A stretch of DNA of 64,000 nucleotides from Vibrio splendidus (GTDB lineage Bacteria > Pseudomonadota > Gammaproteobacteria > Enterobacterales > Vibrionaceae). The stretch spans positions 62,001 to 126,000 of the forward strand of contig NZ_LNRF01000006.1 of assembly GCF_001557875.1 (NCBI RefSeq). Direction: 5' to 3'. A model generated the notes under the pieces. That model saw only the letters and a program-made list of their open reading frames with translations. It made no database searches and was not told the DNA's origin. Shown here one piece after another: positions 43,006-54,844 of this stretch. The stretch's first letter is position 1. Each line of letters opens with the position of its first letter. The translations under genes and the position numbers were made by a program.

Positions 43006-43623
43006 ATGGACTCCATGCTGCTTTATATTATCGATTTATTTGGCACTGCCATCTTTGCCGTCTCAGGCGTATTTGTCGCTGGCCGTCTTAAGATGGATCC
43101 CTTTGGCGTCGCCGTTCTAGGCAGTGTTACCGCAATTGGAGGCGGTACAATTCGAGACATGGCTCTGGGCGCGACTCCCGTATTTTGGATCACCGATACC
43201 ACCTACCTTTGGGTCATCATCATCACCTGTTTGCTGACCATGATTATTGTAAGACGCCCGAAACGTCTCGCTTGGTGGATATTGCCGGTATGTGATGCGA
43301 TTGGCCTAGCGGTGTTTGTTGGCATTGGGGTAGAAAAAGCGCTTATCTATCAAGATTCAGCACTAGTGGCCATCATCATGGGGGTCATCACCGGCTGTGG
43401 TGGTGGTATTATCCGCGACGTGCTTGCTCGTGAAGTGCCAATGATTCTAAGAAGTGAAGTCTACGCGACCGCTTGTATCATTGGTGGCACTTTCCACACC
43501 ATGGCGATCAGCATGGGGCACGACTCAGAAACTGCATTTCTAGCCGGCGTGTTCTCAACACTATTGATCAGGCTTGGCGCCATTCGTTGGCATTTATCAT
43601 TGCCGACCTTCGCCATCAAATAA
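43006..43623 (+). CDS. TRIC-type cation channel family protein (UPF0126, YadS-like)
   Basis: Inner-membrane protein of 205 aa with about seven segments. Two internal repeats each carry the family signature: AIGGGTIRDMALG in the first and GCGGGIIRDVLARE in the second. It belongs to the trimeric intracellular cation channel superfamily; in prokaryotes these are mainly K+ channels by structure, but the in vivo role here is unknown. Its place after btuF is conserved as E. coli btuF-yadS. A strong terminator follows. Confidence 0.92.
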   Translation: MDSMLLYIIDLFGTAIFAVSGVFVAGRLKMDPFGVAVLGSVTAIGGGTIRDMALGATPVFWITDTTYLWVIIITCLLTMIIVRRPKRLAWWILPVCDAIGLAVFVGIGVEKALIYQDSALVAIIMGVITGCGGGIIRDVLAREVPMILRSEVYATACIIGGTFHTMAISMGHDSETAFLAGVFSTLLIRLGAIRWHLSLPTFAIK

Positions 43624-43636
43624 ACCATTACCAAAT

Positions 43637-43671
43637 ATTAAGAAAGGCTCCGCAAAGGAGCCTTTCTTAAT
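43637..43671 (+). terminator. Intrinsic terminator of the mtnN-btuF-TRIC group
   Basis: 15-bp perfect stem (43637-43651 with 43657-43671), loop GCAAA; the right arm ends in CTTTCTTAAT. Confidence 0.87.
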
Positions 43672-43830
43672 TTGAGCTCCCTCAACACAATTATTATGCT
43701 CTCGCGTTACACGTGCGAGCATAACTAAAAATACCTAACTTGGTTCAAAGCTTTAGTTTCAAGTCTAGAGAATGGATTGCGTTTCAGGTAAGTTAAAAAA
43801 ATCATTCCCAACTTTCATGAATATAACCCA

Positions 43831-44676
43831 ATGCTACTCGAAGGAATCGAAACTCTACTGGTATTGAGTAAAGCAAAGACCATGAGCCGCACAGGCAGTT
43901 TGCTTTATATCAGCCAATCAGCAGTCAGCAAACGGATTGCGAATTTAGAAAAGAAGCTAGGTAAAAAACTCATTGAACCGAGTGGCCGACAGATAAAACT
44001 CACGCCAGATGCGATAGCATTAATAGAGAGTATTGGCCCTACATTCAATGAACTTCGCGGGCTTATTTATGAACAGCAAGAGTTGGAAGATACCACTCTC
44101 ATTACCCTAGACAGCTCTAAATCTCTGATAGCCGGTTATTTAGGTGAGATGATGGGCCAATTTATCCAGCAAGATAAGTACATCACCATTACCACCAACC
44201 ACACACCGAGAATCATAGAGCGAGTACAATCTGGCAAGGCGACTTTGGGGTTGTGTGCTGGCTTACTGCCACCGCATCATGGGTTGATGACCTTCCACCT
44301 ATTTGATGAACCGTTTTACATAGTGAGTAAGTCGCCGCTAACGGAGCTTCCTCCATTGGTGATTACCAACGATATGACCAACCCTGCCAATTCTTATCAA
44401 CTTTCTGTATTAGAGAAGTTTGGTATCAAACCCTTAATGGAGATGGATGCCTACACCGCAGCGGCGCAACTTGCATTGGGCGGGACTGGGCCAGCGTTAA
44501 TCCCGCTATCTATCGTAAAAACACTCAATATTGAGCCTCAATATCTGTATAGCTTCACCGAATTAGCAGGCTTGATTCGGCCGATTCATATCTGTGTCAG
44601 ACCAAATAGTTACCAGTCTCCACGAGTTAAAACACTGATAGAATCCATTGTTGATGCTGTTCCCAAAGCAGTTTAG
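43831..44676 (+). CDS. LysR-type transcriptional regulator
   Basis: 281 aa. The N-terminal winged helix has MSRTGSLLYISQSAVSKRIANLEKKLGKKLIEPSGR, the pattern of LysR DNA-binding domains, followed by a type 2 periplasmic-binding-protein-like effector domain (about 90-280). The ligand cannot be read. It starts at an ATG without a strong ribosome-binding site. Its last 50 bases overlap the 3' end of the convergent TSUP gene. The neighbouring permease is the most natural target, but this is inference because LysR proteins usually regulate divergent genes. Confidence 0.9.
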   Translation: MLLEGIETLLVLSKAKTMSRTGSLLYISQSAVSKRIANLEKKLGKKLIEPSGRQIKLTPDAIALIESIGPTFNELRGLIYEQQELEDTTLITLDSSKSLIAGYLGEMMGQFIQQDKYITITTNHTPRIIERVQSGKATLGLCAGLLPPHHGLMTFHLFDEPFYIVSKSPLTELPPLVITNDMTNPANSYQLSVLEKFGIKPLMEMDAYTAAAQLALGGTGPALIPLSIVKTLNIEPQYLYSFTELAGLIRPIHICVRPNSYQSPRVKTLIESIVDAVPKAV

Positions 44677-45406
44677 ACGCCATTAGCATCGACATCACGA
44701 TCACAAGGGGGCGAATCCATTTCTGCCCTTTTGTCACCACCACTTTAGCGCCAAGCTGAGCGCCCATAAAACCGCCGACCGCCATCACTAATCCCAACTT
44801 CCAAATTGGCAAACCAGCCAAAATAAAGAAAATTAAGGCAGCGATATTCGAGGTGAAGTTAAGTACCTTAGTACGCGCCGTCGCGTCGACTAACGAGAAG
44901 TGACCAATCGCAACAAAGCAGACGGTGAAGATAGAGCCTGTTCCTGGGCCAAAAAAGCCATCATAGAAACCCACGCCGCCGCCAATACACAGAGCAAACA
45001 TCGCCTCAGAGATCTTCTGTTTTCCTTCAGACGCTCTAGTTTGGGGTGCTAACAGGAAATAGAGAGATATAGCGATAAGCAGCAACGGTATCACACTAGT
45101 CAGTAGGCTCGCATCAATGTGCTGGACTAACTCGGCGCCAATAGCAGAGCCGATAAAGGTACAAAAGATAGCAAGGCGCATCTCTTTGATGCTGACGATA
45201 CCGTTGCGCACAAAATACCAACTCGCAGAGAAGCTGCCAAATGAGCTTTGGAGTTTATTGGTTGCCAATGCCTGCGTGGGTGGAACTCCAGCCGCTAGCA
45301 ATGCAGGTAGAGTCAGTAACCCACCGCCGCCAGCCATTGCATCAATAAAGCCTGCTGCCGTTGCAACAACAAACAAGATAGTCAATATTTCTAGAGTGAT
45401 TTCCAT
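44627..45406 (-). CDS. TSUP/TauE-SafE family membrane permease
   Basis: 259 aa with about eight membrane segments, in two homologous halves typical of the family: GFIDAMAGGGGLLTLPALLAAG in the first and VGFYDGFFGPGTGSIFTV in the second. Members export or import sulfite, sulfoacetate, thiosulfate or other anions; the substrate here is unknown. I start at the ATG at 45406 (AAAGGCG upstream), since the 14 earlier codons have no family similarity. The 3' end overlaps the LysR gene by 50 bp, convergently. Confidence 0.88.
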   Translation of the reverse strand: MEITLEILTILFVVATAAGFIDAMAGGGGLLTLPALLAAGVPPTQALATNKLQSSFGSFSASWYFVRNGIVSIKEMRLAIFCTFIGSAIGAELVQHIDASLLTSVIPLLLIAISLYFLLAPQTRASEGKQKISEAMFALCIGGGVGFYDGFFGPGTGSIFTVCFVAIGHFSLVDATARTKVLNFTSNIAALIFFILAGLPIWKLGLVMAVGGFMGAQLGAKVVVTKGQKWIRPLVIVMSMLMASKLLWEQHQQWILSVF

Positions 45407-45535
45407 ATACCCAACGCCTTTAAGTCCTGTGTAGCGACAAGTTACCACTCACGACAGACGAGCAATAACGAAACACAAGATTCTAACCTATTCCAAATAT
45501 TCATCATTTAACCAACATCAGATAACAGACATAAA

Positions 45536-45561
45536 AAAGCCCACTCAGAAGAGTGGGCTTT
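45536..45561 (-). terminator. Intrinsic terminator of carAB
   Basis: 11-bp stem (45536-45546 with 45551-45561), AGAA loop, and a T-run on the minus strand, 41 bp after the carB stop. Confidence 0.87.
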
Positions 45562-45601
45562 GAGCATTTGTATCCGCTTAACAGCGATACACTTTAGGTG
45601 A

Positions 45602-48600
45602 TTAAGCTTGAGAAGCTTTAACCTGAGCGTGTAGCTCTTGAACTGAAGTTACTGACGTTTTCGCGTCTGCAGTGTGCGCCATACAAGTCGCGAATGCAGC
45701 ATTTAGCGTAGTCGTGTAGTTAACTTTCTCAGCAAGTGCACCACGACGAAGAACTTTAGAATCTTCAATCGCTTGACGGCCAGCTGCAGTGTTCACGATG
45801 TACGTGTACTCGTTGTTCTTGATACGGTCAAGAATGTGAGGACGACCTTCGTGCACCTTGTTTACTAGACGTGGGTTGATGCCCGCTTCGCCAAGGATAA
45901 CCGCAGTACCGTGAGTTGCGTCTAGCTGGTAACCAAGCTTAGATAGCTTAGATGCTAGGTCAACAACACGCTCTTTGTCGCCTTCGCGAACAGAAAGAAG
46001 TGCACGACCGCCTTCTGGGTAGATGTTGCCACAACCCAATTCAGCTTTAGAGTATGCTTCTGCGAACGTCGCACCAACACCCATAACTTCACCAGTAGAG
46101 CGCATTTCTGGGCCTAACAGTGGGTCAACACCAGGGAATTTGTTGAATGGAAGTACAACTTCTTTCACTGAGTAGTAAGGTGGGATGATTTCTTTCGTAA
46201 AGCCTTGAGACTCTAGAGATTGACCCGCCATTACACGAGCGGCAATCTTAGCGATTGGCGCGCCAGTTGCTTTAGATACGAATGGAACCGTACGTGCTGC
46301 ACGAGGGTTAACCTCGATTAGGTACACTTCATTGTTCTTAACAGCAAACTGCGTGTTCATCAGACCACGAACACCCAACTCAAACGCTAGCTTTTCAACT
46401 TGCTCGCGCATTACGTCTTGGATTTCTTGGCTTAGCGTGTATGCAGGAAGAGAACATGCTGAGTCACCTGAGTGAACACCCGCTTGCTCGATGTGCTCCA
46501 TGATACCGCCGATTACAACGCGCTCACCGTCACAAATCGCATCTACGTCTACTTCAACAGCGTCGTCTAGGAAGCTATCAAGTAGTACTGGAGATTCGTT
46601 TGATACGCTAACTGCTTCGTTGAAGTAGCGACGTAAATCTTGCTCGTCGTATACGATTTCCATCGCACGACCACCAAGTACGTAAGAAGGACGTACAACC
46701 AGTGGGAAGCCGATTTCGCGAGATTTCTCTACCGCTTGCTCCATTGTTGTTACTGTTGCATTTTCTGGCTGAAGTAGGCCTAGACGGTCTACAGCAACTT
46801 GGAAACGCTCACGGTCTTCTGCACGGTCGATTGCGTCAGGGCTAGTACCGATGATTGGTACGCCAGCCGCTTCAAGAGCACGTGCCAGTTTAAGTGGCGT
46901 TTGACCACCGTACTGAACGATAACGCCTTTTGGCTTCTCAACACGAGCGATTGCTAGTACGTCTTCTAGAGTTACTGGTTCGAAGTACAGACGGTCAGAC
47001 GTATCGTAGTCTGTAGAAACAGTCTCAGGGTTACAGTTAACCATGATAGTTTCGTAGCCATCTTCACGTAGTGCTAGTGATGCGTGTACACAACAGTAGT
47101 CAAATTCAATACCTTGGCCGATACGGTTTGGACCGCCGCCTAGAATCATGATCTTGTCTTTGTCTGTTGGGTTCGCTTCACACTCGTCATCGTAAGATGA
47201 GTACATGTAAGCTGTATCAGAAGAGAACTCAGCCGCACACGTATCTACACGCTTGTACACTGGGTGGATATCGTATTGGTCACGCAGACGACGGATTTCG
47301 CTCTCTGCTACACCTAGAATCTTAGATAGGCGCGCATCTGCAAAACCTTTACGCTTAAGCTTGTTTAGCTCGTCTTTGTTCAGACCAGCAAAGCCTTTCG
47401 CTTTCAGTTCTTGCTCTAGCTTAACGATGTCTTCGATTTGAACTAGGAACCAACGGTCGATTTGCGTTAGATTGAATACACCATCTACCGACATACCAGC
47501 ACGGAATGCGTCAGCGATGTACCAAATACGCTCTGCGCCAGCTTCTTTAAGTTCGTGACGGATAGTCGTTAGAGCATCAGGTGCATCTAGGTCTACCATT
47601 TCGTCAAAACCAGTCGCGCCAACTTCTAGGCCGCGAAGTGCTTTTTGTAGAGATTCTTGTTGGTTACGGCCAATAGCCATAACTTCACCAACAGACTTCA
47701 TTTGCGTCGTTAGACGGTCGTTAGCACCTGCAAATTTCTCGAAGTTAAAACGAGGAATCTTAGTTACTACATAGTCGATTGTTGGTTCGAATGATGCTGG
47801 CGTTGCGCCGCCAGTGATGTCATTCATTAGCTCGTCTAGCGTGAAGCCAACAGCCAGTTTCGCTGCAATCTTAGCGATTGGGAAACCTGTTGCTTTAGAT
47901 GCTAGTGCAGAAGAGCGAGATACACGTGGGTTCATCTCGATGATAACCATACGGCCATCTTTCGGGTTGATACCAAACTGTACGTTTGAACCACCTGTTT
48001 CAACACCAATCTCACGCAGTACTGCTAGAGATGCGTTACGCATTAATTGGTATTCTTTGTCTGTCAGCGTTTGAGCTGGAGCCACGGTGATTGAGTCACC
48101 GGTGTGAATACCCATAGGGTCGAAGTTTTCAATCGCACATACGATGATGCAGTTGTCGTTTTTGTCACGGACCACTTCCATCTCGTACTCTTTCCAACCG
48201 ATAAGTGATTCATCGATAAGAAGTTCGTTTGTTGGAGATAAGTCCAAACCACGACGACAGATTTCTTCAAACTCTTCTTTGTTGTAAGCGATACCGCCAC
48301 CAGTACCACCCATCGTGAACGATGGACGAATGATACAAGGGAAGCCAACCATGTCTAAAACTTTGTAAGCTTCTTCCATCGTTTTCGCTGTATCAGCAGT
48401 TGGACACTCAAGGCCAATAGCTTTCATTGCTTTATCGAAGCGTGAACGGTCTTCTGCTTTATCGATAGCGTCAGCCGTTGCACCAATCATTTCAACACCG
48501 AACTCTTCAAGAACGCCGTGCTTTTCTAGGTCTAGAGCACAGTTCAATGCAGTTTGACCACCCATAGTAGGTAGAACTGCATCAGGCTTCTCTTTAGCGA

Positions 48601-48832
48601 TGATGTTACGCACAACTTCCCATTGGATAGGTTCGATGTAAGTTGCATCGGCCATATCTGGGTCAGTCATGATTGTCGCTGGGTTCGAGTTTACAAGAAT
48701 AACTCGGTAACCTTCTTCGCGAAGCGCTTTACAAGCTTGAGCACCAGAGTAATCGAACTCACATGCTTGGCCGATAACGATCGGGCCAGCACCTAGAATA
48801 AGAATACTTTTAATGTCAGTACGTTTTGGCAT
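45602..48832 (-). CDS. carB: Carbamoyl-phosphate synthase large subunit
   Basis: Makes carbamoyl phosphate from bicarbonate, ammonia and two ATP for arginine and pyrimidine synthesis. 1076 aa with two ATP-grasp halves (about 1-400 and 550-935): [54 protein letters not shown]; and [43 protein letters not shown]. An oligomerisation domain lies between and an MGS-like allosteric domain at the C-terminus (about 936-1076) for UMP and ornithine. Sixteen bases after carA. Confidence 0.97.
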   Translation of the reverse strand: MPKRTDIKSILILGAGPIVIGQACEFDYSGAQACKALREEGYRVILVNSNPATIMTDPDMADATYIEPIQWEVVRNIIAKEKPDAVLPTMGGQTALNCALDLEKHGVLEEFGVEMIGATADAIDKAEDRSRFDKAMKAIGLECPTADTAKTMEEAYKVLDMVGFPCIIRPSFTMGGTGGGIAYNKEEFEEICRRGLDLSPTNELLIDESLIGWKEYEMEVVRDKNDNCIIVCAIENFDPMGIHTGDSITVAPAQTLTDKEYQLMRNASLAVLREIGVETGGSNVQFGINPKDGRMVIIEMNPRVSRSSALASKATGFPIAKIAAKLAVGFTLDELMNDITGGATPASFEPTIDYVVTKIPRFNFEKFAGANDRLTTQMKSVGEVMAIGRNQQESLQKALRGLEVGATGFDEMVDLDAPDALTTIRHELKEAGAERIWYIADAFRAGMSVDGVFNLTQIDRWFLVQIEDIVKLEQELKAKGFAGLNKDELNKLKRKGFADARLSKILGVAESEIRRLRDQYDIHPVYKRVDTCAAEFSSDTAYMYSSYDDECEANPTDKDKIMILGGGPNRIGQGIEFDYCCVHASLALREDGYETIMVNCNPETVSTDYDTSDRLYFEPVTLEDVLAIARVEKPKGVIVQYGGQTPLKLARALEAAGVPIIGTSPDAIDRAEDRERFQVAVDRLGLLQPENATVTTMEQAVEKSREIGFPLVVRPSYVLGGRAMEIVYDEQDLRRYFNEAVSVSNESPVLLDSFLDDAVEVDVDAICDGERVVIGGIMEHIEQAGVHSGDSACSLPAYTLSQEIQDVMREQVEKLAFELGVRGLMNTQFAVKNNEVYLIEVNPRAARTVPFVSKATGAPIAKIAARVMAGQSLESQGFTKEIIPPYYSVKEVVLPFNKFPGVDPLLGPEMRSTGEVMGVGATFAEAYSKAELGCGNIYPEGGRALLSVREGDKERVVDLASKLSKLGYQLDATHGTAVILGEAGINPRLVNKVHEGRPHILDRIKNNEYTYIVNTAAGRQAIEDSKVLRRGALAEKVNYTTTLNAAFATCMAHTADAKTSVTSVQELHAQVKASQA

Positions 48833-48848
48833 TGTCTACTACTCCGAA

Positions 48849-50003
48849 TTACGCTGTGTGCTGTTTGATTAGTTCAATAAAGTGGTCGAATAACGGCGCT
48901 GCGTCTTCTGGACCTGGGCTTGCTTCAGGGTGACCTTGGAAGCTGAATGCTGGTTTGTCTGTACGGTGAATACCTTGTAGAGAACCATCAAATAGTGATT
49001 TGTGCGTTGCACGTAGTGTCTCTGGAAGGGTTTCTTCGTCAGCAGCAAAGCCGTGGTTTTGCGAAGTAATCATCACAACATCACGATCTAAATCTTTAAC
49101 CGGGTGGTTTGCACCATGGTGACCAAACTTCATCTTCACTGTCTTAGCGCCTGACGCAAGAGCAAGAATCTGGTGACCTAGACAGATACCGAAGATTGGT
49201 AAGCCTTTTTCTAGGAACACTTTTGTCGCTTCAATTGCGTAAGTACATGGCTCTGGGTCACCAGGGCCATTTGAAAGGAAAACACCGTCTGGGTTCAGAG
49301 CTAGCACTTCTTCTGCAGAAGTCTCAGCAGGAACAACCGTTAGGCGGCAGCCGCGGTCAACAAGCATTCGTAGGATGTTTCGTTTTGCACCGAAGTCATA
49401 AGCAACAACGTGGTATGGCAATTCTGAGTCTGCTTTCGCTTCAGGAAGTCCACCCGTAAGCGTCCACGAACCTTGTTTCCATTGATACGCTTCTTTTGTT
49501 GTAACTTCTTTCGCAAGGTCCATACCTTTCAGGCCAGGGAATTCTTTTGCTTTAGCTAGAGCCAAAGCCTCGTCTAAATTTCCGTCGTTTACTGAAGAGC
49601 CAGCTACGATACAACCGTTCTGTGCGCCTTTTTCACGAAGAATACGCGTCAGCTTACGAGTATCGATATCAGCGATACCAACAACGTTTTGCGACTTAAG
49701 GTAATCAGAAAGGGATTGTTCATTACGGAAGTTAGAAGCGATTAGAGGGAGATCGCGAATCACAAGGCCTTGAGCGTGGATTGAAGAAGATTCTTCGTCT
49801 TCGGAATTGGTTCCGGTATTGCCAATGTGAGGGTAAGTAAGGGTAACGATTTGTTGAGAATAGGAAGGATCAGTGAGGATTTCTTGGTACCCCGTCATCG
49901 AGGTATTAAAAACGACTTCACCAACTGCAGAACCTACAGCGCCAATGGCTTCACCGTGAAATACTGTCCCATCTTCTAGGACGAGTAGTGCTGACTTCTT
50001 CAA
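48849..50003 (-). CDS. carA: Carbamoyl-phosphate synthase small subunit
   Basis: Glutamine amidotransferase subunit of 384 aa. N-terminal carA-specific domain ([34 protein letters not shown]) and class I amidotransferase domain with catalytic Cys in [15 protein letters not shown] and His/Glu in [11 protein letters not shown]. It starts at a TTG at 50003 preceded by GGAGG about five bases upstream; E. coli carA is also known to use UUG. Promoter about 100 bp upstream. Heads the carAB operon. Confidence 0.96.
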   Translation of the reverse strand: MKKSALLVLEDGTVFHGEAIGAVGSAVGEVVFNTSMTGYQEILTDPSYSQQIVTLTYPHIGNTGTNSEDEESSSIHAQGLVIRDLPLIASNFRNEQSLSDYLKSQNVVGIADIDTRKLTRILREKGAQNGCIVAGSSVNDGNLDEALALAKAKEFPGLKGMDLAKEVTTKEAYQWKQGSWTLTGGLPEAKADSELPYHVVAYDFGAKRNILRMLVDRGCRLTVVPAETSAEEVLALNPDGVFLSNGPGDPEPCTYAIEATKVFLEKGLPIFGICLGHQILALASGAKTVKMKFGHHGANHPVKDLDRDVVMITSQNHGFAADEETLPETLRATHKSLFDGSLQGIHRTDKPAFSFQGHPEASPGPEDAAPLFDHFIELIKQHTA

Positions 50004-50109
50004 GACAACCTCCAGAAATAAAAATGCATTAAAATTGATTTAATTTGCAAATCTACCTTCCTGCAACACCAAAAACTGCGTGTTTATGGAAATTAGACAA
50101 ATTGGCGGT

Positions 50110-50138
50110 ATTTTAGTGATCTGCATGATACGTGTCAA
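50110..50138 (-). promoter_or_regulatory. Near-consensus sigma-70 promoter of carAB
   Basis: On the minus strand: -35 TTGACA (50138-50133), 17-bp spacer, -10 TAAAAT (50115-50110). Predicted start near 50103, giving a leader of about 100 nt before carA. No ARG box of good quality was found. Confidence 0.75.
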
Positions 50139-50465
50139 CATTTAACGCAAAAGAAATTAAACATTTGTAAGGACTAATTCAATTTACCCCCTCAAAGCTC
50201 CAAAAGTTCAACTTTCATGCGCATTTAGCTCGAATATTACGATTTTCTAATTTTCACCCCTCATTTTAGCCACCCGTAGAGTGACAAAAATATCAGCAAC
50301 AAAACGCAATCGATAAATACAAAGAGAAAACATGACAATTTAAAGATCTAAAACAAAAAACACACTAAAGCCCACATAAACAACATAGAAATAGAGGAGA
50401 AATGACGATGATAAGAAAGTAAAAGGAGGATCGTAGAAGAGAGATTACTAAGGAAAAGGCACCAA

Positions 50466-50494
50466 ATAAAGAAAGCGCCGGCAATTGCCAGCGC
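50466..50494 (-). terminator. Intrinsic terminator of dapB
   Basis: On the minus strand GCGCTGGC pairs with GCCGGCGC (50494-50475, one U-G pair) around AATT, followed by TTTCTTTATT. It lies 12 bp after the dapB stop. Confidence 0.8.
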
Positions 50495-50506
50495 ATAAAT
50501 ATCTAT

Positions 50507-51352
<846 letters not shown>

Positions 51353-51423
51353 TTATCTCTTGCAGCAACGTTCAATCGATTAATCTCTTTAAACTAACAA
51401 CAATCTCAAACTCAGGCTAGCAA

Positions 51424-51822
51424 TTACGAAAACTCTTTTATTACTCGCTCTAAAATTGGCACATTTGCCTCTGGGAAGGCGTATTGATTCAATGATTCTA
51501 GTCTTACCCATTCACCTTGTTGACCTTCTTTGCCATAAGGCTGCTGTTGAAAGTCGGTCACCAGGATGAAATCAAACTTAAGCGACTTATCCGTATAGTC
51601 AAATTCAAGGTGCTCAAACAGAGACTGTTCAGTCACTTTAATGCCAATCTCTTCATCAAGTTCACGAGTCATTGCTTGTTCAATGGTTTCACCCGCTTCT
51701 ACCTTACCACCAGGAAATTCCCAGAAACCGCCCTTGTGTTTGTCGTCCGGGCGCTTTGTGATAAATACCTGTGACTTATCTTGATTGAAGATAATGCCCG
51801 CTACAATGTGGATTCTTTTCAT
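51424..51822 (-). CDS. mutT: 8-oxo-dGTP diphosphatase MutT
   Basis: 132 aa Nudix hydrolase that removes oxidised GTP precursors. The Nudix box begins GGKVEAGETIEQAM and ends RELDEEIGI, with the three metal-binding Glu residues. FITKRPDDKHKGGFWEFPGG is close to E. coli MutT. It follows secA on the same strand as in E. coli, but a terminator and two repeats in the 295-bp gap suggest its own promoter. Confidence 0.94.
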   Translation of the reverse strand: MKRIHIVAGIIFNQDKSQVFITKRPDDKHKGGFWEFPGGKVEAGETIEQAMTRELDEEIGIKVTEQSLFEHLEFDYTDKSLKFDFILVTDFQQQPYGKEGQQGEWVRLESLNQYAFPEANVPILERVIKEFS

Positions 51823-51849
51823 ATGTTGGTGTTCCTTTCATGTCCCCAT

Positions 51850-51949
51850 CGTCATTCCCTACAATGAGGAACGAATTAGATAGGGAATCTACTCTTTTGT
51901 TAGTTCGAAAGATCCCCGACTCGCTCGTCCCTCACTCTCGAGGATGACG
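51850..51949. repeat. 100-bp palindromic intergenic element with short terminal inverted repeats
   Basis: Ends CGTCAT and ATGACG are inverted. Inside is an 8-bp inverted repeat ATTCCCTA/TAGGGAAT, and the right part carries GATCCCCGACTCGCTCG followed by TCCCTCACTCTCGAGGATG. No coding capacity. It resembles small intergenic repeats seen in Vibrio genomes; only one copy is in this window, so the family is inference. Confidence 0.6.
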
Positions 51950-51977
51950 CTATCGAAGCCTTATTATTTTCACATAC

Positions 51978-52005
51978 AAAAAGAGCCGCCTAAGCGACTC
52001 TTTTT
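51978..52005 (-). terminator. Intrinsic terminator of secA
   Basis: 12-bp stem (51978-51989 with 51994-52005; the one C/A mismatch on the plus strand is a U-G pair in the minus-strand RNA), loop of four, then T-run on the minus strand. Confidence 0.85.
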
Positions 52006-52027
52006 ATCAAAATTATATTAAGGCAAA

Positions 52028-52111
52028 GCTGTATTGGTTGAGAACGAGGAGGCGACGCGGAGTTTACAAATGTAAATGAGCATCGCCGACGAAGTTATCA
52101 GCCACTACAGC
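52028..52111. repeat. 84-bp symmetric palindromic element
   Basis: The outer arms (52028-52045 and 52094-52111) are imperfect inverse complements about a centre at 52069.5, where TTTACAAATGTAAA is a perfect palindrome. Matching GGCGACG/ATCGCC blocks lie between. It starts 7 bp beyond the secA stop and resembles long-hairpin repeats in gamma-proteobacteria. Confidence 0.6.
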
Positions 52112-52117
52112 AAAGCA

Positions 52118-54844
52118 TTAGTCTATTTTACCGTGACACTGTTTGTACTTCTTACCACTTCCACATGGGCATGGTTCGTTACGACCCACTTTACGCTCAT
52201 CACGTACTACCGTTTGTGGAGATGCAGCTTCAGCTTCATTGTCGCCTAGCTGGTTTTCAGCCGTTGCATGTTGTGCTTTTGCACGACGCGCCGCTTCTTC
52301 AGCTTGGGCTTGACGTTGCGCTTCCATCTTTTCAACTTCTTCTTGTTGCTGAACGCGAACTTTAGAAAGAATGGTAACAACGTCTGTTTTTAGTACATCT
52401 AGTAGGCCTTCAAACAGTTCAAACGACTCACGCTTGTACTCTTGTTTCGGGTTCTTCTGAGCATAACCACGTAGGTGGATACCTTGACGAAGGTGATCCA
52501 TCGCAGCCAAGTGCTCTTTCCAAAGACCGTCTAGCGTTTGTAGCATCACAGACTTCTCGAAGTTACGCAGTACTTGAGCACCAACCACTTCTTCTTTCTG
52601 TTTGTACGAATCAACCGCCATACCTAGGATTCGTTCACGCAATGCTTCTTCGTAAAGCTTGTCGTCTTCGTCTAGCCAACCTTGAATATCAAAGTCTAGA
52701 TCGAAGTCATTCTTCAGACGATCTTGCAGACCCGCGATATCCCACATATCTTCAAGAGATTGAGGAGCAATGTACTCATCGATAACCGAAGTAAACACGT
52801 CTTCACGGTTGTGTTCGATCATTTCGCTGATGTCGTCAGAACTCATCAGTTCGTCACGAAGCTCATAAACCACTTTACGTTGGTCATTGGCTACATCATC
52901 GTACTCAAGAAGCTGCTTACGAATATCGAAGTTACGACCTTCAACTTTACGTTGTGCTTTTTCAATTGAGCGAGAAAGCATTTTAGATTCGATCGCTTCG
53001 CCTTCGTCCATACCACTTTGGATAAGACCAGCCATACGATCCGATGTAAAGATACGTAGCAGAGAATCTTCCATTGATAGGTAGAAACGAGAAGAACCCG
53101 CATCACCTTGACGACCAGAACGACCACGTAGCTGGTTATCGATACGGCGAGATTCATGACGCTCAGTACCAATGATGTGCAGACCACCTGACTCAAGTAC
53201 TTTATCGTGGATGATTCTCCAATCAGCTTTGATCTTATCGATCTGCTCTTTGGTTGGATTCTCTAGCTTCTCAACTTGTGCCTGCCAGCTACCGCCTAAC
53301 ACGATATCGGTACCACGACCAGCCATGTTAGTTGCGATAGTTACCGCACTCGGCATACCAGCTTGTGCAACGATCTCTGCTTCCATTTCGTGGAATTTAG
53401 CATTTAGAACGCTGTGCTTAATTTTTGCTTTTTTCAGTGCATTAGACAGTAGTTCAGACTTCTCGATAGAAACCGTACCAACCAGTGATGGCTGACCAGC
53501 TGCTACACGGTCTTTGATATCTTCAATGATCGCATTGAACTTGTCTTCTTCAGTACGATAAACCACATCTGGCATATCGTTACGAACCATAGGCTTGTTG
53601 GTTGGGATAACCACAGTTTCTAGGCCGTAGATAGACTGGAATTCGAAAGCTTCAGTATCGGCAGTACCTGTCATACCTGACAGCTTTTCGTATAGACGGA
53701 AGAAGTTCTGGAATGTAATCGATGCTAGAGTCTGGTTTTCATTCTGAATCTTCACACCTTCTTTAGCTTCAACAGCTTGGTGTAAACCTTCAGACCAACG
53801 ACGACCTGGCATAGTACGACCAGTATGTTCATCAACGATAACCACTTCGCCTTCTTCAGTAACGATGTAGTCAACGTCTTTCTCAAACAATACGTGTGCA
53901 CGAAGCGCTGCATTAACATGGTGCAATAGGCTGATGTTTGTTGGAGAGTAAAGCGTATCGCCCTCTTCCATCAGGCCGTTTTTCACCATTAGCTCTTCTA
54001 CAAATTCTTGACCATTTTCAGTCAGGTGAACCTGCTTCGATTTCTCGTCCATGGTGTAGTGGCCTTCACCACGGTACTCTTCAGAATCTTCTTTATCTTG
54101 GCGCTCAAGGTTCGGAATTAACGTGTTAATACGCGTGTAAAGGTCTGAGCTATCTTCAGCAGGGCCAGAGATAATAAGTGGAGTACGAGCTTCATCAATT
54201 AAAATTGAGTCAACTTCATCGACAACAGCGAAGAAGCGTTCACGTTGAACACGATCTTCAGCACGGAAAGCCATGTTGTCACGTAGGTAGTCGAAACCAA
54301 ACTCATTGTTTGTTCCGTATAGGATATCCGCTTGGTACGCTTCTTTCTTCTCTGGTGGAGCCATGTTTGGCACGTTCACGCCAACAGTCATACCAAGGAA
54401 TTCAAATAATGGGCGGTTTGTTTCCGCATCACGCTTCGCTAGGTAGTCGTTCACCGTTACTACGTGAACACCTTTGCTAGGTAGGGCGTTAAGATAAGCT
54501 GGCAAGGTTGCTGTAAGAGTCTTACCTTCACCAGTACGCATTTCTGCAATTTGGCCAGCATTTAGAACCATGCCACCAATCATTTGCACGTCAAAGTGAC
54601 GCATGCCGTAAACACGCTTAGACGCTTCACGTACCGTAGCAAATGCTTCCGGTAGAAGTTGGTCTAGCGATTCACCTTTATCTAAGCGCTCACGAAACTC
54701 AACCGTTTTTGCTTTTAGCTCTTCATCTGAAAGTGCTTCAAACGTTGGTTCGTAGTTATTAATTTCTTTTACAATTTTTCTAAGGCGGCGCAGTGTTCTG
54801 TCATTGCGACTGCCAATTACCTTTGTCAGCAGCTTAGTAATCAT
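52118..54844 (-). CDS. secA: Preprotein translocase ATPase SecA
   Basis: Motor of the Sec pathway. 908 aa. NBD1 Walker [18 protein letters not shown] near 102-118, [16 protein letters not shown]; preprotein cross-linking domain (about 220-375); NBD2 with [14 protein letters not shown] near 508 and [18 protein letters not shown]; helical scaffold and wing domains, then a C-terminal linker and zinc-binding [14 protein letters not shown], which binds SecB and lipids. Ends seven bases before the 84-bp palindrome. No SecM-like arrest gene precedes it. Confidence 0.97.
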   Translation of the reverse strand: MITKLLTKVIGSRNDRTLRRLRKIVKEINNYEPTFEALSDEELKAKTVEFRERLDKGESLDQLLPEAFATVREASKRVYGMRHFDVQMIGGMVLNAGQIAEMRTGEGKTLTATLPAYLNALPSKGVHVVTVNDYLAKRDAETNRPLFEFLGMTVGVNVPNMAPPEKKEAYQADILYGTNNEFGFDYLRDNMAFRAEDRVQRERFFAVVDEVDSILIDEARTPLIISGPAEDSSDLYTRINTLIPNLERQDKEDSEEYRGEGHYTMDEKSKQVHLTENGQEFVEELMVKNGLMEEGDTLYSPTNISLLHHVNAALRAHVLFEKDVDYIVTEEGEVVIVDEHTGRTMPGRRWSEGLHQAVEAKEGVKIQNENQTLASITFQNFFRLYEKLSGMTGTADTEAFEFQSIYGLETVVIPTNKPMVRNDMPDVVYRTEEDKFNAIIEDIKDRVAAGQPSLVGTVSIEKSELLSNALKKAKIKHSVLNAKFHEMEAEIVAQAGMPSAVTIATNMAGRGTDIVLGGSWQAQVEKLENPTKEQIDKIKADWRIIHDKVLESGGLHIIGTERHESRRIDNQLRGRSGRQGDAGSSRFYLSMEDSLLRIFTSDRMAGLIQSGMDEGEAIESKMLSRSIEKAQRKVEGRNFDIRKQLLEYDDVANDQRKVVYELRDELMSSDDISEMIEHNREDVFTSVIDEYIAPQSLEDMWDIAGLQDRLKNDFDLDFDIQGWLDEDDKLYEEALRERILGMAVDSYKQKEEVVGAQVLRNFEKSVMLQTLDGLWKEHLAAMDHLRQGIHLRGYAQKNPKQEYKRESFELFEGLLDVLKTDVVTILSKVRVQQQEEVEKMEAQRQAQAEEAARRAKAQHATAENQLGDNEAEAASPQTVVRDERKVGRNEPCPCGSGKKYKQCHGKID

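Larger units (their letters stand above)
50004..50506. other. Intergenic region dapB / carA
   Basis: 503 bp. Next to carA is an approximately 100-nt leader and a strong promoter. The 50,200-50,460 part is AT-rich and purine-rich on the plus strand, with two ribosome-binding-like words but only a six-codon frame (50402-50422). The dapB terminator is at the far end. No other gene seen. Confidence 0.5.

Noticed and set aside
50004..50060. Arginine-operator (ARG box) near carA
   Set aside because: Only partial AT-rich matches to the 18-bp box; not separable from background.
50402..50422. Six-codon frame after AGAGGAGAA in the dapB/carA spacer
   Set aside because: Too short to support; the surrounding DNA is purine-rich, so ribosome-binding-like words are expected by chance.
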